A stretch of DNA of 64,000 nt from Allium sativum (taxonomy: Eukaryota > Streptophyta > Magnoliopsida > Asparagales > Amaryllidaceae): assembly GCA_030737875.1 (NCBI GenBank), contig CM060922.1, positions 300,815,456-300,879,455 on the forward strand, in the 5' to 3' direction. Positions 46,478 through 56,696 of this stretch are shown here, in pieces (position 1 is the first letter of the stretch; each line of letters opens with the position of its first letter). The translations under genes were made by a program, and so were the position numbers. The notes beneath the pieces were generated by a model. The model saw nothing but the letters and a program-made list of their open reading frames with translations, made no database searches and was not told where the DNA came from.

Positions 46478-46800
46478 TGTAAAGTTTGGTGATTTATTCA
46501 TGTTATGTTACATGCAAGTTGTTAGGCTATGTGGTTATTATGTTGATATAGACCAATCATGTAAAATTGGTGATTCATTCATGTTATGTTACATGCAAGT
46601 TGTTAGTCTATGTGGTTATTATGTTGATATAAACCAATCATGTAAAATTGGTGATTCATTCATGTTATGTTACATGCAAGTTGTTAGGCTATGTGGTTAT
46701 CATGTTGATGTAAACCAATCATGTAAAATTGGTGATTCGTTCATGTTATGTTACATGCAAATTATTAGGCCAAGACATGTATTATGTTTAGATTTACATT
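46478..46800. repeat. 81-bp tandem array in the chromovirus 2 LTR
   Basis: Four units starting at 46478, 46559, 46640 and 46721, each opening ATGTAAA(A/G). 81 bp is 27 codons, so a repetitive open frame (46470-46811) appears; it is broken by a stop in the other LTR (52944-53153) and is not a gene. Confidence 0.92.
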
Positions 46801-47759
46801 TAGATCTCTGAAAATTGGATCCAAGATAAAAGTTCATATTTACATGCCTTATTAAACTTGTGTAAAACCATATGCTTAAGATTCATGTTTGTTGGATCCA
46901 AAATAAAAGTCCATATTTACATGTTTAGTTGAACATGTGTAATTCCATATGTTTAAGATTCATGTTTATTAGATCCAAGTTAATAACTTCACATTCACAT
47001 TTCTAGTTGAACTTTTTTAATTCTATATGCTTAAGGTTTATGTTTATTGGACCCAAAATAAAAGTTTACATTTACATGCCTAGTTGGATTTGGGTAATTC
47101 CATATGCTTAAGACTTATGTTGATTGGATCCAAAAATGCAAGTTCATTGTTTTATGCCAAAATTTATATGACACATGTTTAGTTAGATCCTTATTATGTT
47201 GTATGAATGGCACATGTTCCCTTCTTTCCCTTTTGTATATAAGTTAGGCTAAGTTACGAGCCTAACATTCTATGTGAATTTTGCGAACGTCTGACAGGGG
47301 TAACGTTGGGGAAAAATCTTTAATTTATATTATTGGCATAATTTGGCCCATAAATATATGAATGATTAGTGGAATAAAAATGGTATAATTTATATACCAA
47401 AAATCTTGAATATGATTTAGAGGAAAAATCGGGCATGGCTTGAATGGCAATAATTGTGGAAAATTTACATATAAATATGAAAAGTAAATATGTAAATTAA
47501 GTAAAAGACGAACATGCCTAACCCGAGGTTAGATTGGGTTGTGGTGTAAAACTGCCTAGAACCGCCTGGCACATCCAGTAACCACAACAACACCTATCTA
47601 ATGTGAGAGGTTAGTGCATCATGCCCAAGGAAAACCCGAGGTTAGATTGAGTTGTGGTGTAAAACTGCCCGGAACCGCCCGGCACATCCAGTAACTGCAA
47701 CAACACATATCTAATGTGAGAGGTTGGTGCATTAATAAATCAATTAATGCTAATATAAC

Positions 47760-48400
47760 AAGATGAATGACTAGGGTTAAGTTAATAAGAAACACTTAAC
47801 CGATATAGCATGATAAATGGGTAGGGTTAAGTTAATAAGAAACACTTAACCAATATAACATGATTTGTGGTAAGGTTATGTTATTAAAACAAGAGGGCAA
47901 CACTTAATCAATATAAATTGATTTGTGTTAAGGTTACAACAAGAGGGCAACACTTAACCAATATAACTTGATTTGTGGTAAGGTTAAGTTAACACGAGAG
48001 GGAAACACTTAACCAATATAACTTGATTTGTGGTAGGATTAAGTTAACACAAGAAGGCAACACTTAACCAAAGTAACATGACAAGTATGTGGGTTAAGTT
48101 AACTAGAATTGATTGATGACACTTAACCAATACAACATGATGAACACGTGGGTTTAAGTTAACAAGAAACACTTAACCAATATAACTTGATGGACGAACG
48201 AGGTTAAGTTGATAGGAAACACTTAACCAATCCAACATGATAAGTGAGGAGGGTCAAGAAACACTTAACCAACATGACATGATGAACGGGTGGGTTAAGT
48301 TAACATGAATGGACAACACTTAACCAATATGGTATGTGCGGGAGGGTTAAGTACATATCAAGTTAGGTGGGTAATATTAGTAAATATAGGCCCACAAACT
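47760..48400. repeat. Array of CTTAACC...GGTTAAG units in the LTR
   Basis: About ten to twelve degenerate units of roughly 40-60 bp, each containing CACTTAACCAATATAAC and (A/G)GGTTAAGTTAA. The two heptamers are inverse complements, so each unit can form a hairpin. The 3' LTR has the same array at 54230-54780; chromovirus 1 has only two or three units (15195-15300). Confidence 0.85.
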
Positions 48401-49706
48401 TAACCTTTAAATAAACATGCTTGAATCAGTGGGAGGGTTAAGTACACATCGGGTTGATGGGTAATATTAGTAAATATAGGCCCACAAACTTAACCAGTAT
48501 GAAACTCTGGTAACGGGGACCCATTTCAGCAGTAACCCACATAGATGTATCATGGTACCCTGAACTAGGCAGGGTGGGGCACGATTACTGGGATGATTAT
48601 AAGCGTTCAAAACAGCGGCAGGGGGTACGTCAGTGTAGGTTCCGATGGTTTACGGGCATGCACGTACTCCGGAGTGGGAAAAAGCAGGCACTGGGTACCA
48701 GTAATTATACAATGTGCATCTTGAATTGTGTCGGGTTGCTATCATAAAGATTGATACACCTTATGGTGGGACCAACACAGGGTATCTACATGCATGAGAG
48801 GGTCGACTGACACAGACATAAGAGAAATTAATACAAATACGGAGCCGATCGATAGGGTTGTAAGGGTACAACTAATACATTCATGGCAACTAGGCAAATT
48901 GAGGTGGAATCCTTATAATAGATGTACACTTGAAGGCTACCACAATTGCGAGGATTGGGATCACGTTATCATATTATCATTTTATACAGATTACTAGTTG
49001 GAACACTAGTTAGGTGTTGCAGAGATATAGAAATCAGAATAACAAGGTAGTTGCAAAGAAGAGAAAGAGTAGAAGTGCATTCAGTTTATCTTGCCTTGTC
49101 ATATCTTGTGCTAATCTTATGTTATCTTGTTGTCCTTGTTATCACGGTATTGTCTTATATTCAGTATTATTATCATATTTTTAGGGTGTTGTCCTAGGTT
49201 CAGTTTATTCACGTCATAATCATTTTTCTTGTTTACATGCTAAATAGTCACTGGACTTACCAAACTTACGTCTGACCTAGTTTTGTTTCGCCTCTTTTCT
49301 TTCGTTCCCTCCCCCCCTCCCCTCCAAGGTTCATAGGGAGGAAATGTTACCACTTAGCTCAGTATTCTTTCCAAGCTCAAAGATAGTCGATGTACTGATT
49401 TGGAATCTCTCTTCCACTGCTATGCCTGGTTCATGCTTTATTGGGGAATATCATTGTTATTTTTATGCTTCTTTTATATTTGGAAGTTTTTAAAATCAAG
49501 ACAGAAGTTCTATGTATTACTTTTAAGTATGATTGAGACAACTATTGTAAATGCTTGACTGAACCACATTGTTTATAAAATGACTTTATTTTCCACTGCT
49601 TTATTTGTCTGTCTTGTAATTTATCTTCATCTTTTACCAAAAATGCTCCACCGAAGTTAAGGCATTCCCTTTGTGAGTGACCTTAACGGAGGTGGGGTGT
49701 TTCACT

Positions 49707-49718
49707 TGGTATCAGAGC
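49707..49718 (+). promoter_or_regulatory. Initiator-tRNA-Met primer-binding site, chromovirus 2
   Basis: TGGTATCAGAGC, a perfect match to the common plant site, two bases after the 5' LTR. Confidence 0.9.
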
Positions 49719-50461
49719 TAATGGTTTCCAGATCAGATAAAATTTTTGGAAACTAATATTCAAAAAGAAGTTTTAAGAAGCATTTTTAAGAAAAGTTTGA
49801 TTTTAAAGGCATATTCCCTAAATGTATATGCACTATCTTTTGATCCTCTGTTTGAATCCTTGTTTCCTTCTTTCTTGAGTCTCCGGGGCTCCTAGATTTC
49901 TGGGAGGTAACCTCATCACGGCATGGTTCCGTCAGCTTGATGAGACTATGACACTTGTCAAAGGGCAAATAAGCGCCTAACTTCCATCTATTGCCGCAGT
50001 AGTTTCACCTACGGCTAATTTTCTTTCGAGCTTTATAGGATTTTTCGTGCGATGGAGGCATCTTTTGAGAGACTTGTCAACATGTTACACAAGGATGGTA
50101 AAGATGAGAATAAGGGAGTTTGGCTAAGGAGCACAACCCAAGGATGAGTAACTCATGGATATGGACTTAGTTCGCAAAGAAGGTAAAAAGAAAGAGGTGT
50201 AAGTGGAAGAATCACAGGACAAGAGGGGAGGAAAGAATAGTAAAACCTAAAACAAGAGGAAGTGTCTTTATTATGGTATAACAGGTCATATAATTAAGGA
50301 CAAGGGCAAGAAAAATGGATCGGATTTTCAGAAGGGCAAGTGCATGCTCTCACCTCCAGCGTACCTGAAAGAGAGGTAGAGCTTAGTTTATCTTTTTGAT
50401 CATCCTGTTAGTACTCTTTTTTATTTTAGCGCTTCACATTCATTTATATCTGCTTCCATAG
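49719..50461 (+). pseudogene. Chromovirus 2 leader and Gag remnant
   Basis: Mostly closed in all frames. Near 50255-50310 the translation KCLYYGITGHIIKDKG matches the first knuckle of chromovirus 1 (KCNFCGIPGYLVKGC) with Cys ligands lost. This places the segment at the end of Gag. No capsid region can be read. Confidence 0.55.
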
Positions 50462-50900
50462 TTGAGTCTAGTAGAAGATCCCATTATTGTCTCAAATTCA
50501 ATTTGTGGTTTGGTTCATTTATCTTTGGTTTGTAAGGATTTGAGAATAGCTATATTAAGCATTGAGTCTAAGTGTAATACTTATGTTTTTAGTTTCATGG
50601 ACCATGGGTTGATTCTAGGCATGGGTTGGTTAGCTAGTAATTGTGAAAGGAGGGTAGTTAGACTTTTTACTTGCCTCGGGAATATCCTTGAGATTTCGTG
50701 CGATCCTGAGGGGATCAGTTAGGCTTAGCTACCTAAAATCACTTGATGCATCTATCGACGATTTGCGATCAGTTAGAATAGTCCATGAATACGCAAATGT
50801 TTTTTTTATTAGGTTAGGGATTTTCCCCCTAAAACTCGAGATAGACTTCCGTATATATCTAGTTGACAATGCAAAGCCAGTTATGTGATCAACGATAGTT
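50462..50900 (+). pseudogene. Chromovirus 2 protease remnant
   Basis: The frame 50462-50722 reads VEDPIIVSNSICG, then GLILGMGWLASN, the counterpart of VEDPLVISNPIGG and GLILGMDWL in chromovirus 1 (about 21090-21260). The active-site D-S-G lies just upstream at about 50425 in altered form (FYFSASHSF-like). A second frame continues to about 50888 with FRIYLVDNAKPV. No RT follows. Confidence 0.75.
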
Positions 50901-51475
50901 TTGGGGCAAGATTGGCAAGGATAGCTAGAGCCCGTTAAGTGCTCAATTGTTTGGTTGTTTTGCAAGTATCATCTCACATAGATCGTCCAAATTCGGAGGA
51001 GGTATTCCTTGGGTGCTTTTCTGATATTGGTTTAGGCCTTTGGGGCTTGTACTTGAGAGATGTCTATTTCGAGTAGGATGGTTTGCATGAGAAATAAATG
51101 GTTGTGGCAGGCGCCCCAAATAAGACTGACCTTAAGAGAGGTAAAAAATACATAGCAACCTTTAACTTTAGACCCTCAGATTTGTGACATGATGGATAAG
51201 CTAAGTAGAGGAAAGACCTCTAATCATCCTAGTATATACACTTGGTGACATGGTTAGCATCTATTTAATTTCAAGAGATAGTTCTAGGAATATTAGCATG
51301 ACACAACAGAAGTTGTAGTGCCGAGTATGCTAGAAGGAGAAGAGGTGGAACGAGAGGCGACTTATATTTGGGAAATAGAAATTAAGGAGCTACGCAATCG
51401 TGAAGTCAAGACAGTCAGAGCATAATGAAGCGAAGCTCAAGAAGATGCGACTTAGAAGACTGAAGACTAGATACG
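50901..51475 (+). pseudogene. Chromovirus 2 fused integrase-linker and chromodomain remnants
   Basis: After about 50900, RT and RNase H are missing. At 51185-51240 MMDKLSRGKTSNH matches VMDKLIRGETSSH of chromovirus 1 (about 19400), and at 51318-51475 the reading VPSMLEGEEVEREAT followed by KELRNREVK-like sequence matches the integrase end of chromovirus 1. At least two internal deletions are needed to explain this. Confidence 0.7.
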
Positions 51476-52074
51476 TGCATCATACCCTTTTTCTTGAGGG
51501 TATATCCTTGATCTCTTTTTCTAGGAATTCTATGCATGTTTGTTTTTATCTTTTTAGGTATATCCTCTAGGTCATATCTTCAATCCTTAGGTATAAGCCA
51601 ATGGATGTAAACATGTGTCTGAAACATGTTATGATTGGTGGTTGCAAGTGGTTGCTCGTGGATGCATATACACACATTAGGCACTAGATCGGCTCAGTCA
51701 CTTTCATATTGCATATGCATGAGTGAATTTTTATATATATGAACTGAAACTTGATGCGTTATTATATGGATGTTGCATTTGTATGAATGATTGTGTACTC
51801 ATGTAGAAGTTATAAAGTACAATGAGGAATAATTGCATACATGATGGACTCACGGCACTGACATAATTCGCATTGAGGAGGTCAACTAAATCAGTAGACC
51901 GCCTGATTTTGCATTAGATAAGGACATGTACACACACTATGCATATGATCATGAAAGCATTAGAAATCTTTTCAAGTACAATGGATGCCTGTGATTGAAT
52001 GGTTGAGTAGATGGATGTTGGATGTTAGGATATGCATTCTTCTTAACTTAGAGATTTCGGGGACGAAATCCTTT
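51476..52074 (+). other. Chromovirus 2 3' UTR
   Basis: Non-coding and similar to 17451-18037 of chromovirus 1, including the GATCGGCTCAGTCAC phrase at about 51689 and TTTCGGGGACGAAATCC at 52055-52071 just before the polypurine tract. Confidence 0.7.
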
Positions 52075-52086
52075 AAGGGGGGAGTA
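52075..52086 (+). promoter_or_regulatory. Polypurine tract of chromovirus 2
   Basis: AAGGGGGGAGTA directly before the 3' LTR. Confidence 0.85.
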
Positions 52087-55000
52087 TGTAACACCCCGTA
52101 TTTTCTGAGAATAATAAAAGAACAAATTAAAGTATACTTAATTTTTAAAGTGAGAATTAAGGGAAATGGGTTGCTCCATTGCATTCATCTTGGAATTCTA
52201 CTTGGGATAGAGTCCAAGTTTTCATAAATCGGACTTCGTATGAAGGAGTTATGGCCTTCGGAAGATTCAAGAGAAATTCAGAAAATTAAATACCAAGGCA
52301 GGTGGACCTGGGGGTCGACCTACATCAGGCCAGGTCGACCAGGGGGTCGACCATGGGGTCGACCTCCCTTATACAGGTCGACCAGGGGTCGACCTACCCC
52401 CCTCACCCAGATCCAATTCTGAGACGATTCTGGCTTTTTCTAACCTATTGCTGAGTCACTAGGGCTTAGGTGCCAACTCTGGATAACTCTATCTAGTCTG
52501 GACGGTTGTGATTGCTCCTAAAATGATCTAACAGCTCACATAAGAATAAACTTCTATAAAAGCAACCCTAAATCACAAAAATTCATTCCAAGGAGCCACC
52601 ATGCTTCCATGACTGTTCTAGCCCAGCCACCATTTCTTCTTCAATTAGAAAGCGAGTCAAAATCTTCGAATCAAAACTAACTTAGAGAAATTGATAGTCT
52701 TCTTCAAGGGATTGCTTTTCAAATTCAGAAAATAGATCCTAGAAAACAAGACTTTCTTTTCTTTGTAAGTCCTGTTATTATTTAGATGTAAACGATTAAA
52801 AGTTATGATTTGTAATAAAATGGAAACAAGCGTTATTCCTAGTTGTAAGATATGATGATGCTAATTCATGCCTATTCTTGTAACGATTCTATCGTATATG
52901 CTTAAGAGATTATTGTGGTTATTATGTTGGTGTTAAACCAATCATGTATTATGTAAAGTTTGGTGATTTATTCATGTTATATTACATGCAAGTTGTTAGG
53001 CTATGTGGTTATTATGTTGATATAAACCAATCATGTAAAATTGGTGATTCATTCATGTTATGTTACATGCAAGTTGTTAGGCTATGTGGTTATTATGTTG
53101 ATATAAACCAATCATGTAAAATTGGTGATTCATTCATGTTATGTTACATGTAAGTTGTTAGGCTATGTGGTTATTATGCTGATGTAAACCAATCACGTAA
53201 AATTGGTGATTCATTCATGTTATGTTACATGCAAATTATTAGGCCAAGAAATGTATTATGTTTAGATTTACATTTAGATCTCTGAAAATTGGATCCAAGA
53301 TTAAAGTTCATATTTACATGCCTTTGTTTAACTTGTGTAAAACCATATGCTTAAGATTCATGTTTGTTGGATCCAAAATAAAAGTCCATATTTACATGTT
53401 TAGTTGAACCCGTGTAATTCCATATGTTTAAGATTCATGTTTATTAGATCCAAGTTAATAACTTCACATTCACATGTTTAGTTGAACTTGTGTAATTCTA
53501 TATGTTAAGGTTTATGTTTATTGGACCCAAAATAAAAGTTTACATTTACACGCGTAGTTGGATTCGGGTAATTTCATATGCTTAAGACTTATGTTAATTG
53601 GATCCAAAAATGCAAGTTCATTGTTTTATGCCAAAATTTATATGACACATGTTTAGTTAGATCCTTATTATGTTGTATTAATGGCACATGTTCCTTCTTT
53701 TCCTTTTGTATATAAGTTAGGCTAAGTTACGAGCCTAACATTCTATGTGAATTTTGCGAACGTATGACGGGGGTAACGTTGGGGAAAAATCTTTAATTTA
53801 TATTATTGGCATAATTTGGCCCATAAATATATGAATGATTAGTGGCATAAAAATGGTATAATTTATATACCAAAAATCTTAAATATGATTTAGAGGAAAA
53901 ATCGGGCATGGCTTGAATGGAAATAATTATGGAAAATTTACATATAAATATGAAAAGTAAATATGTAAATTAAGTAAAAGACGAACATGCCTAACCCGAG
54001 GTTAGATTGAGTTATTGTGTAAAACTGCCCGGAACAGCCCGGCACATTCAGTAACCACAACAACACCTATCTAATGTGAGAGGTTAGGGCATCATGCCTA
54101 AGGAAAACCCAAGGTTAGATTGAGTTATGGTGTAAAACTTCCCGGAACTGCCCGACACATCTAGTAACCGCAACAACACATATCTAATGTGAGAGGTTGG
54201 TGCATTAATAAATCAATTAATGCTAATATAACAAGATGAATGGCTAGGGTTAAGTTAAAAAGAAACTCTTAACCGGTATAGCATGATAAATGGGTAGGGT
54301 TAAGTTAATAAGAAAGACTTAACCAATATAACTTGATTTGTGGTAAGGTTAAGCTAAAACAAGAGGGCAACACTTAACCAATATAACTTGATTTGTGGTA
54401 AGGTTAAGTTAACACGAGAGGGCAACATTTAACCAATATAACTTGATTTGTGTTAGGGTTAAGTTAACACAAGAAGGCAACACTTAACCAAAGTAACATG
54501 ACAAGTAGGTGGGTTAAGTTAACTTGAATTGATTGATGACACTTAACCAATACAACATGATGAACACGTGGGGCTAAGTTAACAGGAAACACTTGATCAA
54601 TATAACTTGATGGACGAACGGGGTTAAGTTGATAGGAAACACTTAACCAATCCAACATGATAAGTGAGGAGGGTCAAGAAACACTTAACCAACATGACAT
54701 GATGAATGGGTGTGTTAAGTTAACATGAATGGACAACACTTAACTAATATGGCATAATGTGCAGGAGGGTTAAGTACATATGAAATTGGGTGGGTAGTAT
54801 TAGTAAATATAGGCCCACAAACTTAACCTTTAAATAAACATGCTTGAATCAGTGGGAGGGTTAAGTACACATCGGTTTGGTGGGTAATTTTAGTAAATAT
54901 AGGCCCACAAACTTAACCAGTAGGAAACCCTAGTAATGAGGACCCATTTCAGCAGTAACCCACATAGACGTATCATGGTACCCTGAACTAGGCAGGGTGG

Positions 55001-56141
55001 GGCACGATTACTGGGCTGATTATAAGCGGTCAAAACAGCGGCAGGGGGTACATCAGTGTAGGTTCCGATGGTTTACGAGCGTGCACGTACTATGGAGTGG
55101 GAAAAAAAGCAGGCATTGGGTACCAGTAGTTATACACTGTGCATCTTGAATCGTGTCGGGTTGCTATCATAAGGATTGATACACCTTATGGTGGGACCAG
55201 CACAGGGTATATACACGCAAGAGAGGGCCGACTGACACAGACACAAGAGAAATTAATACAAGTAGGGAGCCGATCGATAGGGTAGTAAGGGTACATCTAA
55301 TACATTCATGGCAACTAGGCAGATTGAGGAGGAATCCTCATAATAGATGTACACTTAAAGGCTACCACAATTGCGGGGATTGGGATCACATTATCATATT
55401 ATCATTTTATACAGATTACTAGTTGGGACACTAGTTAGGTGGTGCAGAGATGTAGAAATAAGAATAACAAGGTAGTAGCGAAGAAGTGAAAGAGTAGAAG
55501 CGCATTCATTTTATCTTGCCTTGTCATATCTTGTGCTAATCTTATGTTATCTTGTTGTCCTTGTTATCACGGTATTGTCTTATATTCAGTCTTATTATCT
55601 TATTTCTAGGGTGCTGTCCTAGGTTCAGTTTATTCATGTCATAATCCTTTTTCTTGTTTACATGCTAAATAGTCACTGGACTTACCAGATTTATGTCTGA
55701 CCTAGTTTTGTTTCGCCTCTTTTCTTCCATTTCCTCCCCCCTCCCCCCCCCCCCCCCCCGCCCCCGGTTCATGGGAGGAAATGTTACCTCTTAGCTCAGT
55801 TTTCTTTCCAAGCTCGAAGATAGTCGATGTATTGCTTTGGACTCTCTCTTCCACTACTATGGCTGGTTCATGCTTTATTGGGGAATATCATTGTTATTTT
55901 TATGCTTCTTTTATATTTGGAAGTTTTTAAAATCAAGACAGAAGTTCTATGTATTAATTTTAAGTGTGATTGAGACAACTGTTGTAAATGCTTGACTGAA
56001 CCACATTGTTTATAAAATGACTTTATTTTCTGCTGCTTTATTTGTCTGTCTTGTAATTTATCTGCATCTTTTACCTAAAATGCTCCATCGAAGTTAAGGC
56101 ATTTCCCTTGTGAGTGACCTTAATGGAGGTGGGGTGTTTTA
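52087..56141 (+). repeat. 3' LTR of chromovirus 2 (4055 bp)
   Basis: Partner of 45583-49704, about 7-8% different in the first 130 bp. It contains a run of 17 C at 55743-55759 where the partner has a shorter mixed C/T tract (about 49308-49325). It ends GTGTTTTA instead of GTGTTTCA. Confidence 0.95.
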
Positions 56142-56146
56142 GCAAG

Positions 56147-56691
56147 TACAATCAATGATTTCTCTCAATCTCATAATTACAATGATGATTCACTTAGTAA
56201 TTTCGTGGTAATACTGATAAGAAAGTAATAGAGGAGCAACAGTAGTGATAACAACACTCAGAATTGCCAAAAGATTCTGAAAAATGCCATGCATGGGACT
56301 ATTTGTAGGTGATATTCGCAGGCGGTTCGTGAAGACATGTGGCACGGGTCCCGAGAATCTCGTACTGGTTTGTGGCTTGATGGTGAAATGGTCAATATGA
56401 CGGTTGTGGACAGGTATCATCAGATCCTGAATTTGCGGGTCGTGGAGGATCCGATCGTGGCTGCCATTTTTTGAGTTAGCGGTCGGGTCGTGGTAGTCCC
56501 TCACGAACGTGTCATGATGCCTCTTCAACGAGCGGGACGTGGATGCAATAGTGAGCCGGAAGGGAATTCAGTATCACGATCCACTGGTCTTCGGGGTTCA
56601 CGAACCGGACTTGTCTTGGATACATGTATCTTTATCCATCCGGAGGTAAGTCTTCGTATTTTTCGTGGCTTGACTCAAAAGTTAGCCAACA
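56147..56691 (-). repeat. 5' LTR of the Tat element, second piece
   Basis: Continues 45582; matches 32465-32999. Ends GTTAGCCAACA, followed by the ACAAT target copy (56692-56696). Confidence 0.93.
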
Positions 56692-56696
56692 ACAAT

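Larger units (their letters stand above)
45583..49704 (+). repeat. 5' LTR of chromovirus 2 (4122 bp)
   Basis: Contains, in order: GGTCGACC cluster (45797-45892), TATAAAA (46064-46070), an 81-bp tandem array (46478-46800), a duplicated block of about 112 bp (47524-47730), a long array of CTTAACC/GGTTAAG units (47760-48400), and a GC-richer conserved block (48500-48710). About 900 bp longer than the chromovirus 1 LTR, mainly through the CTTAACC array. Confidence 0.95.
45583..56141 (+). mobile_element. Chromovirus 2: about 4.1-kb LTRs, 2.4-kb internal region, most of pol deleted
   Basis: A 10,559-bp element with TSD GCAAG (45578-45582 and 56142-56146), starting TGTAACACCCC and ending GGTGTTTTA. 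The LTRs are 45583-49704 and 52087-56141. The internal region (49705-52086) keeps the primer site, scraps of Gag knuckle, protease, an integrase-linker fragment, the end of the chromodomain region and the 3' UTR. RT and RNase H are absent. Sequence order and LTR blocks show it is the same family as chromovirus 1. It would need proteins from another copy to move. Confidence 0.93.
32304..56691 (-). mobile_element. Tat-lineage Ty3/gypsy element with an antisense extra gene; itself split by chromovirus 2
   Basis: The LTRs are 32304-32999 (696 bp) and 45422-45582 plus 56147-56691 (706 bp when rejoined), beginning TGTTAGATCC and ending GCCAACA. The target duplication ACAAT stands at 32299-32303 and 56692-56696. 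Minus-strand order: gag, protease, RT, RNase H, archaeal-type RNase H, integrase. The second RNase H marks the Tat lineage. Between integrase and the 3' LTR lies a spliced gene on the opposite strand. Own length is about 13.8 kb without the insert. LTR pieces differ by about 14 in 161 bp. Coding regions have many stops, so it is inactive. Confidence 0.92.

Noticed and set aside
46470..46811. Repetitive 113-codon open frame that looks like a tandem-repeat protein
   Set aside because: Caused by an 81-bp tandem unit divisible by three; broken in the sister LTR.
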